Shown one piece after another: positions 1-7,500 of a stretch of DNA of 23,631 nt (positions are counted from its first letter, which is position 1; every line of letters begins with the position of its first letter). Position numbers and translations under genes: made by a program. The DNA lies in contig DHJV01000139.1 of NCBI GenBank assembly GCA_002404515.1, positions 1 through 23,631 on the forward strand, in the 5' to 3' direction. The stretch is from Lachnospiraceae bacterium UBA4711. GTDB taxonomy: Bacteria; Bacillota; Clostridia; Lachnospirales; Lachnospiraceae. The notes under the pieces are model-generated. The model was given only the letters and a program-made list of their open reading frames with translations. It made no database searches and had not been told where the DNA came from.

Positions 1-189
1 AAGCCACAGGCGCCAGCACCGGAAGCACCAAAGCCAGAGATGCCGAAGCCGGAAATGCCAAAGCCACAGGCACCAGCACCAGAAGCACCAAAGCCAGAAA
101 TGCCGAAACCGGAAATGCCAAAGCCACAGGCACCAGCACCAGAGGCACCGAAGCCAGAGATGCCGAAACCGGAAATGCCAAAGCCACAG
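1..189 (+). repeat. 60-bp in-frame tandem repeats
   Basis: Three near-identical 60-bp units start at 1, 61 and 121, and a fourth begins at 181 and breaks off after about 9 bases. Units differ only by third-position changes such as gcg/gca and gag/gaa. Each encodes 20 residues rich in Pro, Lys, Glu and Met. The array continues to the window edge, so the total copy number is unknown. Confidence 0.95.
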
Positions 190-666
190 ATGCCACCAAT
201 GGGACAGCCAATGATGGGGCAGCCAGTACCACCGATGGGTGGACAGCGTCCTCCGATGGGACAACCAATGATGGGGCAGCCGATGATGGGACAGATGCCA
301 AGACCACAGGCACCACAGATGCCAAACGGCAATCTGATGGGACAGCTTGGTGGTGCACGCCCGATTCCACACTTTGTGCGTAAATCAACTGGTGAGATCA
401 TCAATATTACAAAACCAGAATTTATCATCGGTAAGTCAAAGACGAAAGCCGATTATGCAATAGAGAACAACAGCGCAATCAGCCGGGAACATTGTATTGT
501 AATCCAGCGCGATGGCGTGAACTATATCAAGGATAACAATTCTACAAACCATACCTATGTAAACGGGGTAGAGTTGCAGCCGGGTAAGGAAGTACTTCTG
601 AAACACAAGACAGAAGTTCGATTGGGAGATGAGGAATTCACATTCCTTCTGAGAAAAGGAGAGTAA
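1..666 (+). CDS. FHA-domain protein with proline-rich N-terminal repeats (5' end missing)
   Basis: The reading frame is open from base 1, so the true start lies upstream; an ATG at 40 sits inside a repeat and is unlikely to be the start. Visible residues 1-63 are Pro/Lys/Glu/Met repeats (KPEMPKPEMP type), and about 63-117 is a PMGQPMMGQP-type Met/Gly/Gln/Pro stretch, probably disordered. Residues about 125-218 form an FHA domain: FIIGKS, then AISREH (the Ser and His that grip phosphothreonine), then NSTNHTYVNG. FHA domains bind phosphothreonine peptides, so this is a cytoplasmic reader of a Ser/Thr kinase. It is followed after 1 bp by a PP2C phosphatase and then a kinase, probably one operon. 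The kinase and its neighbour's Thr-rich motifs are the obvious partners, but that is inference. What lies upstream (for example a zinc ribbon or membrane segment) cannot be seen. Confidence 0.9.
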   Translation, partial: KPQAPAPEAPKPEMPKPEMPKPQAPAPEAPKPEMPKPEMPKPQAPAPEAPKPEMPKPEMPKPQMPPMGQPMMGQPVPPMGGQRPPMGQPMMGQPMMGQMPRPQAPQMPNGNLMGQLGGARPIPHFVRKSTGEIINITKPEFIIGKSKTKADYAIENNSAISREHCIVIQRDGVNYIKDNNSTNHTYVNGVELQPGKEVLLKHKTEVRLGDEEFTFLLRKGE

Positions 667-667
667 T

Positions 668-1438
668 ATGGAGTACATTGCAACATATCACACCGATGTA
701 GGTACAAGAAAAGAAACGAATCAGGACTCTCTTGCAATCAAGGTTGTGAACACAAAAGAGGGAAATGTTGCATTTGCAATCGTGTGTGATGGCATGGGAG
801 GACTCGCAAAAGGCGAGGTTGCCAGCAAAGAGGTAATCGAAGCATTTTGCACATGGTTTGATGATACACTGGTGGATGAAATCCAAAATGGAACATTTAC
901 AGAGCAGAATCTTGTAACACAGTGGGATGATATTATCCAGACACAGAATCGCCGTTTGGGTGCGTATGGAGAGGAAAATCATCTGCCGTTTGGTACGACG
1001 GTATCTGCGATTCTGTTATACAAGGATCAGTATTATATTGTTCATGTCGGCGACAGCCGTGTGTATGAGCTTACAAAGACCGCGAAGCAGTTGACAAACG
1101 ACCAGACATTTATCGCAAGAGAGCTGGCAGCAGGACGAATGACACCGGAACAGGCGAAGACCGATCCGAGACGAAGCGTGTTGTTGCAGTGTGTTGGCGC
1201 ATCGCCGGTTGTTGAACCGGAATTCACAAAGGGAACTGCAACAAGAAATGCAGTTTATATGCTCTGCTCAGACGGATTCCGTCATGTGATCACACCGGAG
1301 GAAATCATCGAGAAGATCGGACCGGGTGAGGCGACGGACGAGGAAAAGATGAAATATGGAGCAATATATCTGACAGAGTTAGTAAAGAACCGTGGGGAAC
1401 GTGATAATATCACAGTAGCAATGGTTCGCACGATTTGA
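668..1438 (+). CDS. PP2C-family protein Ser/Thr phosphatase
   Basis: A 256-residue metal-dependent (Mg/Mn) phosphatase expected to remove phosphate from Ser/Thr of proteins in the cytoplasm. Motifs in order: NQDS at residues 18-21, CDGMGG at 40-45 with the metal-binding Asp41, GDSRVY in the middle, LCSDGF, and GERDNITVAMV close to the C-terminus with the last metal-binding Asp. Length matches stand-alone bacterial PrpC/Stp enzymes. No membrane segment or signal peptide is seen. The start ATG is 1 bp after the FHA gene's stop and is served by AAGGAG inside that gene's end, so the two are translationally close. The kinase follows after 17 bp. The role inferred from context is to reverse phosphorylation by that kinase. 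Confidence 0.93.
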   Translation: MEYIATYHTDVGTRKETNQDSLAIKVVNTKEGNVAFAIVCDGMGGLAKGEVASKEVIEAFCTWFDDTLVDEIQNGTFTEQNLVTQWDDIIQTQNRRLGAYGEENHLPFGTTVSAILLYKDQYYIVHVGDSRVYELTKTAKQLTNDQTFIARELAAGRMTPEQAKTDPRRSVLLQCVGASPVVEPEFTKGTATRNAVYMLCSDGFRHVITPEEIIEKIGPGEATDEEKMKYGAIYLTELVKNRGERDNITVAMVRTI

Positions 1439-1455
1439 TTTAGAGAGGGTTTGCC

Positions 1456-3660
1456 ATGACGAAGGAAGGAACCGTACTAGACGGAAAATATGAAATATTG
1501 GCAGAAGTTGGTCGAGGTGGTATGTCCATCGTGTACCTTGCCCGTGATAAGCGTTTGAACAAGCAGTGGGCGGTCAAGGAGATCAAGAACGATGGAAAGA
1601 AATCCGCAAAGACGTTGCTCAAGGGATTGGAACGAGAAGCGAATATCCTGAAGAACGTGGATCATCCGGTATTGCCGCGAATCGTAGATATCATCAATCA
1701 GGATGGAACGATCTACGTTGTTATGGATTATATCGAGGGTGATACGATTCAGGATCGATTGAAGAAGGAAGGCGCACAGCCACAGGAGTTGGTGGTAGAG
1801 TGGGGCTTGCAGCTTGCAAGTGCATTGAATTACCTGCACAACATGAATCCACCGGTTATCTACCGGGATATGAAGCCTTCGAATGTCATGATCAAGCCGG
1901 AGGGCGGCGTAAAGCTGATCGACTTCGGTACAGCAAAAGAGTACGAGATAGAGAACAATGCAGATACAACCGCACTTGGTACGCGAGGCTATGCGGCACC
2001 GGAGCAGTTCGGTGATTCCAAGGGACGTGGTATCTACAATACAGATGCGAGAACAGATATCTATAATCTGGGCGCAACCCTGTACCATATCGTAACAGGA
2101 AAGAACCCATGTGAGCCACCATACGAGATCAAACCGATCCGTGAGTGGAACCCGATGCTGTCTTCGGGATTGGAGAAGATTATTTTAAAATGTACACAAG
2201 CAGATCCGAATGACCGTTATCAGAACTGTACGGAGCTGATGTATGCTTTGGAGCATTACGATGAACTTGACGACAGCTACCGGAAGAAGAACAAGAAGAA
2301 GCTTGGACTTTTTGCAGCAACTGCGGCATTGGCAGTTGTATCCGGTATCACAGCTGGAATCGGATATTCCGGGATGCAGCGGATTAAGCTGAACAATTAT
2401 AACCAGTATATCGAAAATGGTATGAATTACTGCCGGGAAGAGAATTATGAAGCAGGAACGGCGGAATTCAAGAAAGCAATCGAACTGGATGGCTCGGAAG
2501 AGAAAGCTTACGAGCAGTACATACAGGCATACATTGATGCTACGAACAAGGCGGAGGAAGCCGGAACGGAATCTACGCTGAATCTGGATGATGCGTTGAC
2601 ATTGGTTTCCAATCGAATCAGCAGTAAACATGGTGGTGTTGAGAAAAACAGCGCAGTGCTTTACAAGCTGGCACTTACTTATTTTGAGGAAGAGCGTTCT
2701 TACAGTCAGGCAGCCAAATATTTCGGTATGATCGACGAAAAAGACGAGGAATACGGAAAGCTTGCAAGCTTTTATAAGTCTATTTCCGAGCTGCGATCTG
2801 ACAGTACGTCGGATGCATCAGAGCTGATGCAGGCGGTAAATGATTTCGCAACCTACAACGAGAACAACTTTACGAACCAGGAAGCAACCAAGTTCGTAAA
2901 CTATCGTATTATCGGCGAGATTTACAGTACAAACGTCAGCAAGGATGCGGAGACAAGCATCGCAGAACAGGCAAGTACGGTGATGGAACAGGCGGTTGCA
3001 GATCTGGACGAGTACACAGGCAATGATCTGGACGAAGAAGCAGTTATGGATATGAATTATCGTTACGACGATAACCTGATCATGATCTATGAGCAACTTG
3101 CCAAGGAAAATGCAGATAATGAAGCAGTTGCCAATGGATATTATTCGATGGCAATCAGTTATTGTGAAGACTATATTGGAATCCTGAAGATGAAGGTAGA
3201 CAGCGATCCGAGCATTTCGCTGGGTGGTTCCTCTGTCAACGCGTATAACCAGTCTTATTACAATAAGATGATGACGGAAGCACGTTGTTATGACGCACAG
3301 GGCAAGACAGATGATGCACTCAAGATATACGAAGCCGTAGAAAAGGTATTCGGTACAAAGAACGAGTGGAGCGACAACGTATATGCAGAACATCTGGATT
3401 ATCTGTATCGTCTGTGTGAGGCACAGGAGCAGGATCCGAAGCTTTGGACGACGAAGATTCCGGATCTGACAAAGAAGCTGATTCAGGTATTTGATGATGG
3501 TGGTAACGTGCTTGGCATCGACAGCAACAAAACATGGTACAAACGAAAAGATACGTTGCAGATGTTGAAGGACGGAAGCTATGATATCAGCGAAGAAGAA
3601 GCGACGCAGGCACCGGATGCAAATTCCGATGATTCGCAGTCAGCAGAGATGGGAGAGTGA
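1456..3660 (+). CDS. Membrane-spanning Hanks-type Ser/Thr protein kinase with TPR-like extracytoplasmic domain
   Basis: A 734-residue kinase. The N-terminal catalytic domain (about 12-270) has the glycine loop GRGGMSIVY at 19-27, Lys41 in AVKEIK, catalytic loop YRDMKPSN at 136-143 (Asp138; Tyr replaces the usual His of HRD), DFG at 156-158, a Thr-containing activation loop and GYAAPEQ. A basic stretch (KKNKKK) leads into one membrane helix at about 286-308. The remaining 425 residues lie outside the membrane by this topology. They look helical and include a TPR-like segment near 325-355 (NYEAGTAEFKKAIELD). There are no PASTA repeats, so the sensed signal probably differs from that of PrkC/PknB. 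The acidic C-terminal tail ends in QSAEMGE. A ribosome site (gagaggg) lies 7-12 bp before the ATG. All key catalytic residues are present, so it should be active. Confidence 0.93.
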   Translation: MTKEGTVLDGKYEILAEVGRGGMSIVYLARDKRLNKQWAVKEIKNDGKKSAKTLLKGLEREANILKNVDHPVLPRIVDIINQDGTIYVVMDYIEGDTIQDRLKKEGAQPQELVVEWGLQLASALNYLHNMNPPVIYRDMKPSNVMIKPEGGVKLIDFGTAKEYEIENNADTTALGTRGYAAPEQFGDSKGRGIYNTDARTDIYNLGATLYHIVTGKNPCEPPYEIKPIREWNPMLSSGLEKIILKCTQADPNDRYQNCTELMYALEHYDELDDSYRKKNKKKLGLFAATAALAVVSGITAGIGYSGMQRIKLNNYNQYIENGMNYCREENYEAGTAEFKKAIELDGSEEKAYEQYIQAYIDATNKAEEAGTESTLNLDDALTLVSNRISSKHGGVEKNSAVLYKLALTYFEEERSYSQAAKYFGMIDEKDEEYGKLASFYKSISELRSDSTSDASELMQAVNDFATYNENNFTNQEATKFVNYRIIGEIYSTNVSKDAETSIAEQASTVMEQAVADLDEYTGNDLDEEAVMDMNYRYDDNLIMIYEQLAKENADNEAVANGYYSMAISYCEDYIGILKMKVDSDPSISLGGSSVNAYNQSYYNKMMTEARCYDAQGKTDDALKIYEAVEKVFGTKNEWSDNVYAEHLDYLYRLCEAQEQDPKLWTTKIPDLTKKLIQVFDDGGNVLGIDSNKTWYKRKDTLQMLKDGSYDISEEEATQAPDANSDDSQSAEMGE

Positions 3661-3665
3661 TCAGC

Positions 3666-4496
3666 ATGCAAAACGTATATGAGATATGTTTCTATGGCGG
3701 CTTGGTACTGGCGATTCTCCTTCTGATTGCGGCGATCGTGTTATTCATCGTATTGAAGATACCGAAGGTAATTGGAGAATTGACCGGAAGTGCTGCGAAA
3801 AAGGCAATGAAAGAAATGCAGGATGGCACAGCGAGCCCGGGCAGCGTAGCGAAAAAAGAACAGGAAAAATACTACAACATGGGAAGTGGAAAGATCACTG
3901 CGAAGGAAGCCGTTTCTACGCGGGAAGATCGTAAGGCAAATGGAAATGATTCCACAGAACTGTTGGAGAAATCAAAGAAGAAAGAAAAGAAATTTGAAGA
4001 GACCGACATCCTTCGCCCGGGCATCAATGATTATGATACACCGGATGATGGCGAGACAGAAGTACTCGGCTCAGGTGCGGATGATGAGGCAACGGATGTG
4101 CTTCGCGATAACTCGGAAGGCGATGATGGAGCCACAGATGTGCTTCGTGACGAGGCAGGAAACGATGAAGCGACAGACGTGCTTCGTGGAAATGAAGAAG
4201 GCGACGACGGAGCAACGGATGTACTTCGAAACGACGAAGGCGATGACGGGGCAAACGATGTACTTCGGGGAGACGATGCAGACGATGAGGATGCAACCGA
4301 CGTTCTGCGGATGGATGATGACAGTGATGCAACTGACGTTCTGCAGATGGATGATGACAGTGATGCAACCGATGTATTACGTGCCGATGATGACGACGAG
4401 GAAGGCACAAGCGTGCTGACAACAGGAACATTAGCGAAGAAGGTAAAAGTAATTTACAATATAGTAGTTGTTCATTCGGATGAAACAATAGCGTAG
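3666..4496 (+). CDS. Single-pass membrane protein with acidic TDVLR-motif repeat tail
   Basis: I chose ATG 3666 (276 residues) over an in-frame GTG at 3657, because the ribosome site GGGAG at 3651-3655 directly abuts that GTG but is well spaced from the ATG. A membrane helix spans about residues 9-33 (GGLVLAILLLIAAIVLFIVL) and a Lys-rich segment follows, which puts the tail in the cytoplasm. From about residue 113 to 248 the tail is extremely acidic and carries eleven copies of a T-[DES]-[VI]-L motif, mostly A-T-D-V-L-R, spaced 12-14 residues in the core. One copy has Asn for Thr (GANDVLR). The C-terminus is hydrophobic (IYNIVVVHSDETIA). I know no named family. Lying beside a kinase, two phosphatases and an FHA protein, it looks like a multisite phosphothreonine substrate or docking scaffold; that role is inference. 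Confidence 0.85.
   Translation: MQNVYEICFYGGLVLAILLLIAAIVLFIVLKIPKVIGELTGSAAKKAMKEMQDGTASPGSVAKKEQEKYYNMGSGKITAKEAVSTREDRKANGNDSTELLEKSKKKEKKFEETDILRPGINDYDTPDDGETEVLGSGADDEATDVLRDNSEGDDGATDVLRDEAGNDEATDVLRGNEEGDDGATDVLRNDEGDDGANDVLRGDDADDEDATDVLRMDDDSDATDVLQMDDDSDATDVLRADDDDEEGTSVLTTGTLAKKVKVIYNIVVVHSDETIA
4302..4373 (+). repeat. 36-bp tandem duplication within the TDVLR tail
   Basis: Units at 4302-4337 and 4338-4373 differ at only a few bases (for example gttctgcgg versus gttctgcag). Each encodes one motif plus the acidic linker MDDDSDA. It looks like a recent unit duplication. Confidence 0.85.
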
Positions 4497-4516
4497 TCAG
4501 GCAGGTGAGGAGAAAG

Positions 4517-7500
4517 ATGAAAAGAAATCAAAAGAAAGAAACAAAATCAAGACGGCCGTTGAAGAAACTCATAGCATTGTGGGTTGTTTTTGCGATGCTT
4601 GTCGTACCGTTCGCCAACCATGTTGGCAAGAACGACGTCAAGGCGGAAGGTGAAAGTGGAACAGGTGGAGAGCTTGCAGTTTCACAACCAGTGGATATGA
4701 CTTTGAATACTCTGGAACTATCACTTGAAATGGAGACAGTTTCAGAGGGAAATACACCAGTGAATCTGGCTGTACATAGTGGCGATGCATATGAGACCAC
4801 TTATACTTTCTTAAAGGAAGCGCAGACGGTTGCCGGTATCAAAATGCCGACAGCAAAAGGGCTTGAAGAAGGGAAAACTGTTAAGTTTGAGTATAAGATA
4901 TACGGAGTTACAGATCAGGTAGAAAAAGAATGTACAAATGCAACGGCGTTTCCGGAAAATAGTAATGACGTGCTTTTGGATGATGCAGACAAGATAACAG
5001 ATGCCAACAAGAAAATTGCTATCTATGCATATGTTGGGGGTAAGGCAGATCCGAACGTAAAATCCGTCCTTCAGTATGTAATCAATATCGAATTCGTTGA
5101 TGTTACCTCATTATATGCGAACGATACACAGTCGTTGGATGAACAGTATAAGATGGTAAATACAGTAATTAACGTTACTTATCCGACTACAGCAATTTAT
5201 GGCGCAACCTATGGAATAGCATCTAAATCATCAGGCGAAACAGACTGGGTTTGTTCGAGTGAGCAGAAGTTTTCTAAAGTGGGATCAGTTGAAGTGAGAT
5301 CTGCTTTATATATTGAAGGCTCTCCGGCTACATTGCTTGCATACAGAGAGTTGGGAACTATTCAAGTGACGGATGATACTACAGCTCCGGTAATAAAATC
5401 TTGGCTGTTTGTCGCAGTTCAGGGTGATCGGGAGATTGAAAGATTTGACAGTAAAAGTCCATATATAGAAAATAATGTCTATTATGGGATGGAAAACTTT
5501 GATTACGTGTGCGGCATACAGGTTGCTGATCTGTCAGCAAACAACGAGGAAGCGACATGGTTTCCGAGGGATGGTGCACTTACTGCTAGTTGTGGAGGGG
5601 AGACATTACAAGTTTCTGCTGAAACTCCAGATTTATATTCAATAAAAATTCCAGCAGACAAATTAGATAAGGATAGCGATAATGAAATCAAATATACAAT
5701 TAAGGATAATATGGGAAATACGCGCAATGGAAGTCTTGAGATAAAGATACATCCGGTAACGGATCATACAACGGTCGAAAGTGTCAAATTCCTGGGCGAT
5801 GATCAAAGTGATTTGATTACCACTTCTGCCAATATTAAAGATTCCAAGACTGTACGTGTAGTTGTGAAATCAACAAAAGAAATTGGGAAAATTGCGTTGA
5901 ATGATGGAACACACGATGTTTTTGAGCAGGTGATATCCGATAATGGAGACATGTCAGCGCAACGTGAATATACAGTTACAGCGGACTTTATAGTTCCTCC
6001 GGAAGGAACGACTGCGTCAATATCGTATTCAGATTTGAAAGTAAATGTATATGGGAAAGATGTAGATACTACATTGTTATCAGGTACAACAACGCTGCAG
6101 ACGATATTGTTTGATCAGACAAAGCCAGAGATAACAGAGCCTGTATTACAGGAAAAGACCGGCGATAATGGAACATGGAAAACAGTAGCGACAAACGGAT
6201 CAGATACATACACAACCAAACTGAACAGTACATACCGCTATGGAGTGAAGGTTACTGATGATGCAAATGGAAGTGGCGTAAATATCTCAAGTATAAAAGC
6301 CGGAGATAAGTCATTTGTCTGGGATGAAGCTTCCCAAATGTACATCTATGATATCCGTGTTGATGATTATGCAAATGGAAGTCTGGCGTTAATCGTACAG
6401 GCTTCAGACAATGTAGGGAATCCGGCAGACAGTGTTACGCTTCCTACATTGAAGAAGCTGGATGAGAAATTCCGGGTTGATGAGAAGTGTATCCTTGCTT
6501 CTGATGGAATCACAGATATTACAGGTGAAGTAGCTTCGGGGAAAACGAAGTACAGCAATCAGCAGATATATCTGAAACTACAGTTGTCTTCTGCGTATGA
6601 GATTGACTGGGTTAGACTTATCGCAAATAATAAAATATATGAAGAGTACAATAACGCACAGATTACCAATGCTTGGAATGATATTACACATCGATATACA
6701 GCAGAGGTAAGGTTTGCACTGCCAAAGGATGTAAATGTAAACGAAATGATCAATCAGTTGTATGTGGCAGCGGCAGATAAGGGCTCTCGTGAAATCACTT
6801 GTCCGGAAAAAACAGCGGATGGAACACAGCCAGACATTGGAAGTATTTTGTATGATATTACGCACCCGTATGCGAAAGTATCTGCAATTGAGGATAAGTG
6901 GTATCAGAATTACAGTTTGGATTATGAAATTTGTTCCGGAACATCTTTGGTAAAAGAATCAGACCTTGTAAGTGCAAATTATATATTTAGTAATTGTGAA
7001 GACCCGAAAACGGTATCTCTGGTGAAGCAGGAAAGCGAAGAACCGACTTACAGGGGAACAGTGCAAGTTCCGGAATCGTCAGATCCAACAGGTACATTGT
7101 TGCAGTTTGCGGCACAGGATATGTGTCAGAATAATATAGCAGGAACAACGGAATACAGAATCAAGGTGGATAAACATGCACCAACGATTCAGTTTGATGT
7201 GAATGGAAAGACAGGCTTTGCAAATCCAATAGAAGGAAAAGTTGCAATTGCCACAGCTGTGTCAGATAACCTTACCATTGCGCAGGCAACAATTACGGTA
7301 ACAAAGCCGGATGGTTCATCGGTTGTGAAGGGACTTTGCAGTGGCATATTAGGTAAGCAGACAATAAGTGACAATTATACCTTGGACAGCTTGCTTGGCT
7401 CAGCGGCGGCAGACGGAGATTATACAGTAACCGTCAATGCAGCAGATATGTCTGGACGTGCGACATCCAAGACGATTTCTTTCACAGTGGATAACACAAT

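Noticed and set aside
1..189. Regular 60-bp repeats as a possible CRISPR array
   Set aside because: There are no variable spacers; the repeats are contiguous, in frame and encode a Pro/Lys/Glu/Met-rich protein segment.
4031..4408. A Ser/Thr/Val-rich reading frame on the minus strand opposite the TDVLR repeats
   Set aside because: It is the antisense of a low-complexity acidic repeat (gat/gac codons read as atc/gtc and tca), has no ribosome site, and the plus-strand frame has a clear membrane helix, start and operon context.
4611..4630. Short inverted repeat GCCAAC-CAT-GTTGGC near the surface-protein signal peptide
   Set aside because: It lies within coding sequence just after the hydrophobic core and is only 6 bp long; likely chance.
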